Notes: generated from the sequence alone by a model not told the origin. Positions 1 to 10,652 are shown, counted from the stretch's first letter. The stretch: 64,000 nt of DNA from Hyposmocoma kahamanoa (GCF_003589595.1 NW_020653854.1:25537927-25601926); one strand, 5' to 3'. Translations and numbers: made by a program.

Positions 1-150
1 TGGCGAATTAGGGAATGAATCCGGGTTTTCGAACTTTCCGGTAAACGATTTCAATAAAACTTGGCAAATAGATGTAATTCCACGTACTGTTGAGGTCGGG
101 TTTTTTAGTACTCTGTACTGAGATTATTTCTTTGAAAGATGTCGAATCGT
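1..150 (-). repeat. Rep-E fragment, cut by window edge
   Basis: This matches the right half of the complete copy at 50425-50760 almost base for base (TTCCGGTAA, TTTCAATAAAACTTGGCAAA, GAGGTCG) and continues into the same flank (CTGTACTGAGATTAT). Rep-E is a repeat I remember as widespread in Lepidoptera. Strand is given relative to the direction in which it starts ACCGACCTC. Confidence 0.75.
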
Positions 151-154
151 TGAC

Positions 155-258
155 TTTGCTTAACAGTTGACTACCTCAGGTCGAATTAAAATTTTTACGG
201 TATTAATACGGTTCATTTTGCTAGGGTCGAGCGGCTGGGACACTGGCTTTATTTTTTT
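155..258 (+). repeat. Rep-G, unclassified repeat
   Basis: About 100 bases recur inverted at 11517-11612. Shared blocks include GGTCGAATTAA, GTATTAATACGGTTCAT and GGGTCGAGCG followed by ACACTGGCTTTATTT. No terminal repeats or coding capacity are visible, so the class is unknown. Confidence 0.5.
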
Positions 259-1864
259 ATAAACGTAATTAAAGCCTGAAGGCATCAGAAATCTTTAGAT
301 AGCGAAAATATTGTAAGCGCCAAAAAATGCTTAATATACATTATTATTAAAAAAATGTTAGTTGTTACACAATCGGTTATGAAATTCATTATTATATATA
401 TTCAAATTCAATTTAGTATAACATTTAAATGTAGGAATATCTAAAAACTCTTTTCTGTAAATTCTTTTTTGTCGGCGGTAATGGCTCGATATGTTCTGAA
501 ATAAATCACTCTATTCTATTTCACTCCGTTACAATCCATTCTACACAATTACCTACTTTAATAATAATAATGTGCCAGACAACCAACCTCTTCCCTGGTC
601 TCAAACTAGGGTATTCCCATTACTATGAGTATCAGAGCAACAGATTTCACTCCAACTACTTCCACTTTATATTACTTAAAGTTAGGTAAAAAATCGAGCC
701 CATTCCGGTCTTTCGAAATACTACCAAATATGAAATTAAAAAATTGTAAACAAGCATTCAAACGTGAGTGAGTTGTAAACAATGAAAAGCATACTTGCAT
801 ATGGAATTGTTAACGCATTGTGAAATAGAATGCATAATGCAGTGCTCTTGCCTTACTGAAATGAATTGTTCGCTGCCTCAATGTGAGGTTTGTCGAAGTT
901 GAATGAATTGCTCTCTGTTGAAGTTCCCCGTTCAGATTGAATTCTGACTATGAACATGAAGTTACGCTTCGAAAAGCTAATTGAATACCGGAAATATTGC
1001 AGGCATGTTGTATGCTAAAGACTTTATTGCATAAAATGGATGACGGCTTACAGCTAAAGACTGCTTACTGGTAATTACAGATATATAGAGATTTATAGAT
1101 GTGTCAGTGTACATTGTGTCTTCTGTGATTACGCATTGGCCACGTTTCGTGCCCATTTACCTATTCAGTTTTAATTACTTTCAAAGTTTTCTTTCTTGTT
1201 TTAATGTGCTGCACCAAACGGAATTATTAAAATTAGAAATTACTGTTCTGTATGAACAAGACTTACACTTTCCTTGTACCTACCCTATCCTAATATAATA
1301 GTTATAGCAAAATAATATTTTACTTTTAATGTGACTCGAACCATTCTTGCCTTAACTTGCAAAGCAATCCTTATACCGCTTGGCCACGACGGCTTTATTA
1401 AAGCTGGTTGAAATTTGGCTCAAAACTTTCTTATAATGTCATTCGCAAATGAGACGACCAGGGAGTCACACTAAAATAAATTATACGGCTTACAGGTTAA
1501 GATTAAGTTTGTTTAACAATATTCTCTGCATTTTTGCGCTCAGAACCAAAGGTCGGCAAAGTCGGTTTGGGGGGTGAGGTATCTTGTGTATATGACTGTA
1601 CTCTCGTTCCCCGTCCGAAACAATTCCAGTCAAATAAGTAATATTCGGTCAAATACGCATGATGCGAATGAAGCTTCATACTTGATATTGTCTTTAGTTT
1701 GATCGAGGATGTCTGATAGATCACGAGAATAGACTCCCTGGCCGCCCGCATCTAGCCGGCCACCGTTTACAGGTCGTCTGTCCAGCTTGCCGCAGGCTGT
1801 CCTACACTACGTTTACTAAGTCTACTCCATCGGCAAATATAGTAGTAGTAATTTATTACACTAT
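259..1864. other. AT-rich stretch, no gene seen
   Basis: Only short random open frames occur. A weak match to Rep-H (TGGTCTCAAACTAGGG, CAGAGCAACAGATTTCACTCC) lies at about 590-665. Nothing else is recognised. Confidence 0.6.
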
Positions 1865-2082
1865 AATTATAACTTTAAAAAAAAAGACCCCAAATGTCTG
1901 TGGTATTACATCAATTTGCCAAATTTTATTAAAACATCAGTTAACAGAAAGAGGGTGAAATACAATAAATCGGATTCATCCCTTATTTATAGGTGGAATA
2001 TTAATATAATATTAAATAATTCGATAGACTTATTTGAATTGTTTTTTTAACCGATTTGACAAAAGGACGAGGTTCTCAACAA
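1865..2082 (+). repeat. Rep-E, rearranged copy
   Basis: The first part (GTGGTATTACATCAATTTGCC, then AACAGAAAGAGGGTG and GGATTCATCCC) reads in the forward sense of Rep-E. The last 40 bases (TTTTTTAACCGATT, GACGAGGTTCTCAAC) are the other terminus in opposite orientation. The copy is therefore either two fragments or internally inverted. Confidence 0.55.
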
Positions 2083-2667
2083 GGTAATTCCGCATTTCTA
2101 ATGTTATAATTTTTTTATGTATAATTGATCAATGCCTGGGCATAGTCCCATTTGATGTTAAACTATGAATTTATGAAATGCCAATTCACTCTAGCCTTTG
2201 GTTTTTTGTTAATGTTTTACATAAATAAAAAAAGCTATAGTGGTATGGAGCTCTTGCGTTTAAGTCAACAGAGCAGCCAATCAATTAAGTGAATAAATAC
2301 CGTTTGTAAAGATATTGAAATGAAAGGCCGTTGGTGCATCCGACGGTTACATACAGACAGCCTCGAGGCTTGCACGATATCGATCTGAACTTATTAACGC
2401 CGGTAAATAAAGTTGACTCAATGTGGTAGTGAACGTGTGCGTATTATTTGTTTCTTAGCAGCGAATGCAGTTGAATAATAGTACATTGTGCTTTTTGGAA
2501 CGGGAAATAAGAAATTACTAACGAGGGTCTACTAGAAGCCCGAAGCCGAAGACTGAGGGCTTTAGTAACTGGAGTATTGTATTTTTTAATGTCCGTGATA
2601 CATACATTGTTTTGTTTTTTTATCAACCGATGTCCAGCTTGCTTTTTTTTAAATTTATTATATATTT
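2083..2667. other. AT-rich stretch, nothing recognised
   Basis: No repeat shared with the rest of the window and no convincing coding region were found. Confidence 0.5.
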
Positions 2668-2899
2668 AACTGCCTCTGTGGCCGAACGGTTACCATGCCG
2701 GACTGCCACGCAGAGGTCCCAGGTTCGATTCCCGGGCCGGGAGAAATGTTTGTATGGCCTACATTTATTTCTCTCGTGAGTTTGGGTGTAATTTGTGGTT
2801 GTCTATATGTGTGTCCATGGCACCCGCGACACAGGGTTTCCCTAGTGCGGGGCTATGTTGAGTGTGTGCGTTATTTATTTATTTATTTATTTATTTATT
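2668..2899 (+). mobile_element. SINE-1, full-length tRNA-derived SINE
   Basis: The head carries a pol III A-box-like TGGCCGAACGG and a B box GGTTCGATTCC about 40 bases later. A tRNA-unrelated body (TTTATTTCTCTCGTGAG, TTGTGGTTGTCT, CACCCGCGACACAGGG) follows. It ends in a (TTAT)n tail of about 28 bases. Five other copies or fragments occur in the window. The acceptor arms do not pair, so it is a SINE rather than a tRNA gene. It has no coding role. Confidence 0.87.
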
Positions 2900-4150
2900 A
2901 AGGCTTTGGCAAAGCCATCAGCCTAAACATGAAGTTTAATTATGTTTCTGTAAATATGGCCGCCACAAAGAGGATAGGCAATTTGAGGCGGCGTGCTTGG
3001 ATTGACTCGGGATTCCTTAGAACGGGCCGATACGGTTATTTTAGTTCGAGATTCGTATAATTTCACGTTTTAATCTTCGATTAAGGCACAATAGCACTAT
3101 CCTATTCCACTTTAAACTAGATTTCACAAAATAATTGAAAGTCAAAATAAAAACGACACTTTTCCCTCCAAAAGGTCCAGAGCGAATCCCGTGTCTAGCT
3201 TGCTATTGTTCTATAGCTAATATAACTCGAACTAGAATGTTGTAAAAAGCAAAGACGCATACAGCCAGAATCAATTATAAGAAATTCTTAATAATAAGTA
3301 TTTAAGTAGTATGTGACTGAATTACAATAAAATTTCTGTTTAGATAACATTTTAAGCGATTTTTTAAATTTTGAACTTAAGTAACCTTTTTGCTTGAACT
3401 TGAACCTGATATATGTAAGGAAATATATCGTGCTACAAATAAAAAAAACACTCCTTACCAGGCATGGCTGTAATGGGAAGAAAAAAGACCAGAGGGTTTT
3501 ATTTGGGACATTATGGTCAAGTTGGCCACCATGCAATCATACTATTTACGACCAAGTGTGATGAAAATAATTATTTTGAAAATAAACAATAGGGAGTTAT
3601 AAATTTGACGCCTTTATCAGTGTTTCTGTATGTGACTGTGGAATCGTAGCTCCTACATGGCTGGATTGATCTTAATCTGGTATTGAAGACTAATTTAAAC
3701 GGCACGAGTTTCCTCTAAGAAAAAGGTTTAGGTCATAATTCGTTACTTTAACGCAAAACGATTTGAAAAAAGAATTGAAAATTCACAATTTAAAATTCCA
3801 AATTTAGAATTCATTCTAAAAACTTTTTCTTCTCATATATTAAGAAATATTGTACAGTGATATTTTTTGAGTATAGATAACGTGAAATCGCATTCTGAAA
3901 CTAATTTACGTATGTGGCAGGTTACCAGCGCACCACGTCGCTCTGTGTAACCGCAAACAATTAATTCGTGCTATTTTGTAGGCGGATGTAAGAGACATTG
4001 ATCGACTGGACCGTTGGAGGGCTGTTCATGGCAATGCTTTCTTTTGCTGACTATCGCAAATATAATAATCCGAATCTTCTTCGTATTGTTCAACGGTTTG
4101 CACTGTGTTCACTGGAGGTCATTCAAGAGATATAAGTTGAAAAGTTATAT
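2900..4150. other. AT-rich stretch, nothing recognised
   Basis: Only short chance open frames are present. I found no shared repeat blocks. Confidence 0.5.
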
Positions 4151-4250
4151 CTGCCGCCAATCAGTAATGTAACCATTACTGCGGTCCGGTTTTGAAGGCT
4201 AAGGGTGCTGGTGAAATTACAGGCATATTAAGACTTATCAACTTATGTCA
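4151..4250 (+). mobile_element. Rep-K, internal fragment
   Basis: It contains CTGCCGCCAA, the hairpin arms CAGTAATG and CATTACTG, GTCCGGTTTTGAAGG, and GGGTGCTGGTGAAATTACAG, all in the order of the full copy at 35142-35438. Both ends are missing. Confidence 0.75.
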
Positions 4251-4295
4251 TTAATTGATTCAGGCGTTACTTTGCGGAAGTCCATGTTAATAGAA

Positions 4296-4415
4296 ATGGA
4301 ATGAAATTAATTTGCTACTCCGCGAACCCAGTGAAGGTTAAATCGTGCAAAATAGCTGCTGCTGCTTGTATTGAATATTTTTTCATACAGTTAATTATCC
4401 CACCCTCCCTCCGCA
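4296..4415 (+). repeat. Rep-N, unclassified repeat
   Basis: The blocks CTCCGCGAACCCAGTGAAGG, TTAAATCGTGCAAAATA and TTGAATATT recur at 58565-58618 (same strand) and 59036-59125 (opposite strand). Here the sequence runs on into the hammerhead-like motif at 4481-4515, so both may belong to one element. Confidence 0.55.
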
Positions 4416-4480
4416 TAAAATTAATAAAATACATAACACAAGCGCAATTACAGTCACAAACCACCACCAAAAATATATCC

Positions 4481-4515
4481 GACACATGTTTCGCCTCTCC
4501 ACGAGGCATCCTCAG
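4481..4515 (-). ncRNA. Hammerhead-ribozyme-like core (tentative)
   Basis: Read on the minus strand, CTGAGGA (fits CUGANGA) is followed by one U, a 5-bp stem GCCTC/GAGGC and then GAAAC. A possible 3-bp helix ACA/TGT and a GTC triplet follow. Hammerheads with very short helix III are known from Penelope-like and other retroelements. The extra U after the core and the weak helix I (G-C, G-C, then mismatch) count against activity. It may instead be only a repeat end of similar shape. Confidence 0.3.
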
Positions 4516-4721
4516 GGGCTGTTGACTGCTCAACACTCGGCCGAAGAGTCACCCATGCATATTTACCTAATTCAAGGAAACTAATTTCGATATAAACTGG
4601 CAACACATACGAATTTATGTCGAGGTTTTGTGTTCCGAGTGAAACTCAAAAAAATATTAGGTAAATAAATTACAAAACAGTTAAATAATAAATAGTTCCA
4701 TGTGAAAAGATATTCCATCCT

Positions 4722-4945
4722 TTTTTTTGTTTTGTGGGAACAATTTTTACAATGTTTAAAGACACAAGATGGCATTTTTAAACATAAAATAACTAATCAC
4801 TCGTGACGTGCAAACAATGCGACGCTGTGCTTAGCACTGACGCGAGTTTGTATTCGGTTTTGAATTTGTATTTGCTTTGGTGGCTTCACTTTTGTGTTCG
4901 GCGTGCTCCATCTGCCTATTCTTTTGTAATCTAAGGTCCTGTCAC
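4722..4945 (+). repeat. Rep-M, uninterrupted copy
   Basis: It shares long blocks with 9738-10652, for example CGCATTTTTAAACATAAAAT-like sequence, CTTGTGACGTGCAAAC, CGCGAGTTTGTATTCG and GTGTTCGGCG with GCTCCATCTGCCTAT. This copy lacks the LINE found in the other and so shows the empty site. Class unknown. Confidence 0.6.
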
Positions 4946-5019
4946 TAAATATTAGAAAGATGACGCGAAAGGAGTGACGTAAGAGATAAAACAATCCATA
5001 TCGTCACGGGGAAAAGGTT

Positions 5020-5175
5020 GCTTTTGAAACTCAAACTCAAATCATGTTTATTTCGAGGGTAGCAAATTGCAATTTAAATCGCCATATTGATTTAACTCTA
5101 TTACTCAATCGTAAAGCAGATTCGCCTGAGAAGAATGAGCAAGAAACACTAGGGGTTGCTCTTTGTAAATATACA
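5020..5175 (-). mobile_element. LINE-f 3' end fragment
   Basis: On the minus strand it reads AGAGCAACCCCTAGTGTTTC, TTGCTCATTCTTCTCAG and ends in a (TTTGAG)n-type tail. This mirrors the 3' untranslated region of the LINE-f copy at 62896-63450. No coding part remains. Confidence 0.55.
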
Positions 5176-5876
5176 TTTGAATATATTTATCATTTAATAT
5201 AAACATCTTAGATCGAGGCTACCTGCAAGAGCTAAACGGATTTTTGTCATCCAAGCACGCAAAAGCTGTATAATAATCTATGTTTATCATGTTTCATATT
5301 GTTTTAAACCTCGTAAATGGCAAAATTTTGAATATCTATCGCAATCCTTTTATAGAAGCGTATATATTGCCTCTTAAAAGACTTTAGGAAGACGACTGTT
5401 AAGAATAGCTAACTTATTTTTATTCCTCGTATCAATGTTATGTCTGTCACAAACAATTGAGCTGTCTCAATCCCGATCTGGCTTGTTAAATGAAGCAGTC
5501 TGTTTTTTAAACTCTAGTAGTGGAAACTGTGGGCGGTTAAAGGCACAGCCATTCGGAAGGACATCTCATTCGAGATCCAATTTACGACGACGGCACCCAA
5601 CCGCTCTGCTCCACGAAACGACTGCAAAACAATTCACTTCAATTGAAATAGGTTTCTGGTTACTCCTGTAGACATTTTAAACTCAAAACAATCTAAAAAT
5701 ACTATTAACAACAATATTTAAAGTTCGAGATTTGTATTTGAAAGTTCATCGACACTCTATTCATTATATGTTTTTTTATAATACCGATTTTTTTTAAATG
5801 AAATTGTATGGCTCTTGAACACCACCTATGCCTGGAGCATAGATAGGAACTGCCAAGGAACAATTATCTGACATTA
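5176..5876. other. AT-rich stretch, nothing recognised
   Basis: No shared repeat or credible coding region seen. Confidence 0.5.
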
Positions 5877-5884
5877 TTAATAAA

Positions 5885-6056
5885 GTGTTTTATTGAATGT
5901 CACAATGTTTCGTCACCATGATATTCAATTATTTTTTAAGACATTACTCCACTAGTTTGTTATAAATAACAAACATCGAACACTTAGAAACAATTTCTTC
6001 GTTCAGGCTGGATTCAAATTAACGCCTTCCAGCAAAACCGGGGCAGACGCTATGCT
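5885..6056 (-). mobile_element. SINE-2, inverted copy
   Basis: On the minus strand the tRNA-like part runs from ATAGCGTCTGCC to TTTGAATCC. It is followed by TCTAAGTGTTCGAT and ATAACAAACTAGTGGAG, as in other SINE-2 tails. It faces the forward copy at 6092. The pair is flanked by TAAAGTGTTTTATTGA and its inverse TCAATAAAACACTTA (about 5879 and 6069). Confidence 0.6.
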
Positions 6057-6091
6057 AGAAGACGTCAATCAATAAAACACTTAATTACAGT

Positions 6092-6345
6092 GAATAGCGA
6101 CATCTCTGACCAAGACTGGTGGCTGTAAAGGGGCCTAACTGGGTGACGAAATACTTTACAGATTTCTCATAGATGGCGCTACGGCTAAAAGTCGTTAAAA
6201 ACTAGATTCAAACACCCGACAAGTAAGCACATAGAAAAATTCGTGAGGTCCGCTGGTTCGTTCCGTGGCTTAGTTGGCATTGCGTCTGGCTTCTTGCTAA
6301 AAGACGTCGGTTTGAATCCGACCGGATCTTTGTATAACTATAAGA
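6092..6345 (+). mobile_element. SINE-2 with extended 5' head
   Basis: The tRNA-like core has an A-box-like TGGCTTAGTTGGCATTGCG and a B-box-like GGTTTGAATCC. About 140 bases upstream (GAATAGCGACATCTCT, TCATAGATGGCGCTACGGCT, AAAAATTCGTGAGGTCCGCT) are shared with the copy at 42451-42740. The tail is short here. Acceptor strands do not pair, so it is not a tRNA gene. Confidence 0.75.
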
Positions 6346-7310
6346 AATTATTAATTTTATTACTATTTGCTTAGTTTAAGTTGTTATTATAACTCTTAGG
6401 TTTTAGTCTTGTGATTCTTTAGCTTTAATGTAAAACGAATTTGCTCCTTATTCAGGCATTTAACGATAGAAGAGAAAAATGCTTTGTAACTAACGTACAA
6501 ACGGGTTTTCTGTGTGAGAGGTCGCACAGCCTGTCGTCGATGTAGCACGTTTTCTTAGCTATTTTCGTTCATAAAAATCGATTTTGATCACGATAAAGAA
6601 GTCACGAAACAACGCTTGTTATGAGCTAGTTTGTCATTAACGGTCATTAACATTTGCGAAGTCGATTTTCATTGGTAATAAGGAAGGTTTCTTAAAAAAT
6701 GTTAAGTCTGTAAGTACATAAGTGAATTAAACCATTGTAATTAAATTTTGAAATAATGAGCTTTTAGCAAATTAATGTGCTGTAGTTTTGATTCTCTGAG
6801 TAAACTAGTAATGCCATCTATGGGATGTTAGTGCAATTATTGGAGTTGCTTCACTTTTATAATGAGATATTATATGACTAAAGTGATACTTTTAAGCCAA
6901 AAAAATGTGTTTTAAAATATGGACCAACACCGCATCACTTTTATAACGATCGACAAAATATCTTTAGATGCGAGAAAGATTTCTGATTGAAGCTAATTTG
7001 CTACTTCAGACAGATGGAGTTAGATTAAATGGTTCAGAAATTTACTATTACACAAGGGCCTTACAATAAATTTAAGAATAAAATATGAATAAAATATGTA
7101 ACTTTGAACATCATTTTTATATCGAAATATATATCTCTTCACGTACTACAGACAACCTGCAAAAGTTTGGTTTACAACTGAAGCCCTATTCCTATTAATT
7201 TACAGGGTTCCGGGATGTGAGGAGCAGATGCCTTACGTGTCGTTGTCGTGTCAAGTTAGTCAATTAAATTACATATGACCTTTAAGTTATTCGTCAAAAT
7301 ACATACTGTT
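6346..7310. other. AT-rich stretch, nothing recognised
   Basis: No gene and no repeat shared within the window were identified. Confidence 0.5.
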
Positions 7311-7440
7311 GTTCATATTTCGTTCCAGTTGTCTCTCGATTGGCAATTGGCTTACCTGTAACAAAATTGGAAATATCAAACTTGATGTCTACGAGTACGG
7401 GGCTTCTAGAGCAAATATCAATATTGTTCCTAAAATGTAA
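7311..7440 (+). repeat. Rep-P, unclassified repeat
   Basis: About 125 bases are nearly identical to 44842-44965, including TTGTCTCTCGATTGGCAATT, GGCTTACCTGTAACAAAATT and AACTTGATGTCTACGAGTA. No termini or coding potential were recognised. The high identity suggests recent copying. Confidence 0.6.
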
Positions 7441-7547
7441 CAAGGGAGACGGATACGCGTTCATACAATTTTGGACCTAGATGTAAAAACACCAAAGTAT
7501 CTATTAACCTGTACAATTATGATTCTCTACCTGAATTGTAATTCTCC

Positions 7548-7811
7548 TTTTTTATAGTATCAATTGGCGTAACCTACACGCTTGTCCATAACAGTTGCAA
7601 TGCCACTCAGAGCTTTAAATCGCAAAGATCTGAGGGTCATAGCCTCTGCGCCCGTCACCCTGAGACTAAGTCCCGTGTGCCTGTAATTTCACCAGCAAGT
7701 TTACCCTTCTAAACCGGAACGTAGTAATGTGAGCATTACTGCTTGGCAGCAAACATAGATATAGTGGCAGTACTTCCCTGGAAGAACTCTTTGGCAAGGA
7801 ACTCTATTGCC
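7548..7811 (-). mobile_element. Rep-K, near full length
   Basis: All blocks of the family are present: GCCACTCAGAGCTTTAAATC, AAGATCTGAGG, CGCCCGTCACCCTGAGAC, the hairpin arms GTAATG/CATTAC, GTGGCAGTACTTCCCTGG and the 5' end at AGGAACTCTA. The GACGGGACGAACAAG block near the poly(A) end is deleted. Confidence 0.85.
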
Positions 7812-7884
7812 CTTAAAAAATTATGAGTTACTCAGATTTTATTATACTAATATGTGGGGAAAAAGACAGGCTCAGAATTATTTT

Positions 7885-8139
7885 CGGTTACCTATCAATA
7901 GTTCGAAATGACATTTTCCAGAAATAACGTTAGCTCGAATTTTCATAACCTCGAAAGTAATTTTGAGAGGAAAATGGTTTTTTCTTTTAAACCTTAACCT
8001 AACCGAACCTAATCGTGTCTTTGCGACAAACATCTAACATATCCTGGAAGAACAACGGTTTCGTTATAATTCGGTTTTCGGTGTAATAAAAATTCGAACA
8101 AACGTTATTACGGAAAAAAAAAATTGTGATAGGTGACCC
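7885..8139. mobile_element. MITE-D, about 255 bp
   Basis: The ends read GGTTACCTATCA and TGATAGGTGACCC, an imperfect terminal inverted repeat. The body (GTTATAATTCGGTTTTCGG, CAAACGTTATTACGG, TAACCTAACCGAACCTAATC) recurs at 32008-32245 and 44382-44630. There is no transposase. The TAACCTAACC-type run resembles, but is too short to be, the insect TTAGG telomere repeat. Confidence 0.7.
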
Positions 8140-8804
8140 ATTTTTGAACCTCGGCCTGTGTTCTCTATCAGCGTTCATTAAAATCATGTGAGTCATTATA
8201 ATTACTTGTGAGAATTAAAGCAAATCATTTATTTCTCTGTCAAATTTAATTTTTAGGTTATAGAGTGACTGTAAGATAGATATTCGTAAATGTATTCTTT
8301 TTCTGCCTTTGGTACCTAATCTTCTCAATATTTATTGTCACTATACAGAGTTAAACTCAGAAGAAACAGTACACAAAGTGAGCCAGTCCTCGAGTCGTAC
8401 CTCACTGGACGAACTCTTTCACAGGTTCTACTGCTGCTTAATTGCTTCTAGTTCACAAGCGTTATATTTTACATTGATTCACATAATTAGTCTTTAGTTA
8501 TTCCTTCGTAAAATAAGTTAATAAACAATTTTATTTATTTATTATTTACTATATTATCTTATACATCCATCACTGAAAATTTTGTGGATTATTTTTTACT
8601 GAAGTCAAGTTTATGGAACAGCTGACCTTTGGAGTGCAATTGATTTTTTTTAATATGGATCGTTATGATTATATTATTTATACATTTGTGAACTTGAAGG
8701 TCGTTGGAAACTTAAAAATTATAGATTTGAAAGATTTCTCTATACGTGTATGCATATTATGTTTTTTGGTTAATTTAATTTGCACAATATGTTCCATCAA
8801 ATCA
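8140..8804. other. AT-rich stretch, nothing recognised
   Basis: Two short open frames at 8309-8497 and 8613-8819 have biased AT-rich composition and no recognisable domain. I do not call them genes. Confidence 0.5.
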
Positions 8805-9011
8805 GTAATTTTCAGGTAAGTTTTTTGTACTCAATTTTGATGACAATTTTTATTATTTAATTACTCGAATATATCATCGTGAAATATTAAAGAATATTTC
8901 AGGTTACCATACTCGTACATTAATTAATACTTCATGATGATATTCTATAAATATTTAAACACAAAGAAATTGTCGCCAAAATTGAGTACAAAAATCTTAC
9001 CTGAAAATTAC
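8805..9011. mobile_element. Foldback MITE with 45-bp arms
   Basis: GTAATTTTCAGGTAAG, TTTTTGTACTCAATTTTG and GACAATTTT at the left are matched by their inverse at the right end. An inner pair (ATATCATCGTGAAATATTAA and its inverse with two changes) makes most of the 207 bp one hairpin. TA lies at both arm ends, so a TA-targeting Tc1/mariner-type MITE is possible. Confidence 0.75.
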
Positions 9012-9309
9012 CCAAACATTCAATGAACTTCATGTTATAGTATTTGTTTTACTATTCAGTTGTGTATCTACAAATAAAGAGATACTTTGCTCAGAGAAAA
9101 ACGCAGACAATACTAAAAGATTATCGTAGGATGTAGACACTTCTGAACGATGTCTGCTTAATTGGAAAAATAAAAAAACACGACGAACCTTTGACGACGA
9201 GTCAAAGTTCAAATTAAATCATCAAACTTTTTTTGGCGTGCGAAATGAGAAATGTTATAATAAATATTATCATTTCGTATGAAAATATTTTTTATGTTAA
9301 GTAGTTTAC

Positions 9310-9480
9310 TTGGTCTCAATCTAGGGAATTTCAGAGCAACGGAATTCGCTCCGGGACACTATCCAGAACACCCAGACTAGAACCAATTTAGATAAGTTCT
9401 TTTCCAAATTAGTCCTACCGAGAATCGAACCCGGGACCTTCTCATCCAAAACCCACAGCTCAAACAATTGGGCCTGACCT
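9310..9480 (-). mobile_element. Rep-H, tRNA-related SINE remnant
   Basis: On the minus strand a B-box-like GGGTTCGATTCTCGG is followed by ACTAATTTGGAAAAGAACTT. The same order appears at 48385-48440, and the opposite end resembles 590-665. No A box can be assigned with confidence. Confidence 0.55.
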
Positions 9481-9680
9481 CGGCGTCAAAATCAACCTTG
9501 TGAAATCGACTCATCCGTAAAACAGAGACCTATGTGCAAGATGCTGCTTATTCTCAGAACATTGTACATTTCGTTCGTTGTTCTTCACTGATCAGATCGA
9601 CTGTAGTTCGATTTTATATTTCCGAAACGAAATAATAAATAAAACACCTATAGATAGGCTTTAATTTGAATAACACGACG
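9481..9680. repeat. Rep-J, unclassified repeat
   Basis: It matches 18370-18590 in order: TCGACTCAT, CCTATGTGCAAGA, ACATTTCGTTCGTT, GATTTTATATTTCCGAAACG. Part of it (AATCGACTCATCCG, AACAGAG) recurs inverted near 19085-19115. Direction of transcription is unknown. Confidence 0.5.
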
Positions 9681-9737
9681 TATATAAATAACAAGTTGTT
9701 CTGGCAGACGAGCGAATAAGTTCGCTGTGAAATAATG

Positions 9738-10652
9738 TTCCTTATTATTTTTGTTTTGTTTTTGGGAACAACTTTTATAATGTGTCAAGACACAAGACGC
9801 ATTTTTAAACATAAAATAACTACTCACTTGTGACGTGCAAACGGTGCGACGCTGAGCTTAGTACTCACGCGAGTTTGTATTCGCTTTTGAATTTGTATTT
9901 GCTTTTTGACTTCAAACAGATTTGTTTACACTCTACGAAGATTAAGGCAAACTGTCTCGCAAGAAGCTGCGTTGACGGCCTATCACGGCTACGTTTCGTC
10001 CGTGCTCAGTTACGGTCTTGTACTATGGGGCAACTCAGGAGTCTTAGAAAGAGCGTTTAAAGTTCAGAAGAAGTGTATTCGAGCAATTTGCGGCACGTGG
10101 TTCCATGACAGTTGCAAACCGCTGTTCAAAAGGCTAAAAATATCACCTTTGCCATGCATGTACATTAGGGATATCTGCGTATTTGTCAATTCTTATCCTC
10201 AATATTTGAAAACACGTGGTCGGTGAAACGGTGAAGTCATTCAAAGGCAAACTAGAGCAATTTTTATACCAACAACGTTGTCATAAAGTAATTTATAAGA
10301 ATAACAGCTTCAACATATGTATAATTATTTACAATAAATTACCAAACGAAATTAAATTGTTACAAGGACATACTTTTAAATTACAATAGACAATGGCTTT
10401 TGACACATTGCTTCTATAGCAATAAAGAATACTTAGAATTTACAAATTCATTACATTAATTTAAAACTATAGAGACTAAATATTAAATCCCATTAATATT
10501 TGCACATCTGCTTGCAGGTTGAATACAATGTGCCTAATTTTACTTAAGACCTATGTAATTACTGTATTCTGGCAAATAAACGCATTCTATTCTATTATAT
10601 CAACTTTCGTGTTCGGCGCGCTCCATCTGCCTATGTTTTGTAATCTGAGGTC
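9738..10652 (+). repeat. Rep-M, split by a LINE-c insertion
   Basis: Rep-M runs from TTGGGAACAACTTTTATAAT to TTTGTATTTGC, breaks at about 9917, and resumes at about 10598 with CTTTCGTGTTCGGCGCGCTC. The copy at 4722-4945 shows the two parts contiguous. Confidence 0.62.
9917..10600 (+). mobile_element. LINE-c 3' part, 5'-truncated non-LTR retrotransposon
   Basis: The translated frame from about 9918 to 10226 ends a reverse transcriptase: YTLRRLRQTV, AYHGYVSSVLSYGLVLWGNS, VQKKCIRAICG and ISPLPCMYI. The same order is seen in LINE-c at 54306-56217. A frameshift near 10226 is followed by KSFKGKLEQFL-type and IYNKLPNEIK-type coding, then stops. The 3' end has an untranslated region and an ATTCT-type tail. 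RT catalytic motifs are absent because of the truncation. It lies inside Rep-M. It is dead. Confidence 0.82.

Noticed and set aside
2668..2745. Possible tRNA gene in SINE-1
   Set aside because: No acceptor pairing, and a conserved body and TTAT tail follow in several copies.
2870..2899. CRISPR-like or satellite array
   Set aside because: It is the TTAT tail of SINE-1; no array with spaced repeats exists in the window.
8805..9011. Pre-miRNA
   Set aside because: The hairpin is far too long and symmetric for a typical animal precursor; a MITE explains it better.
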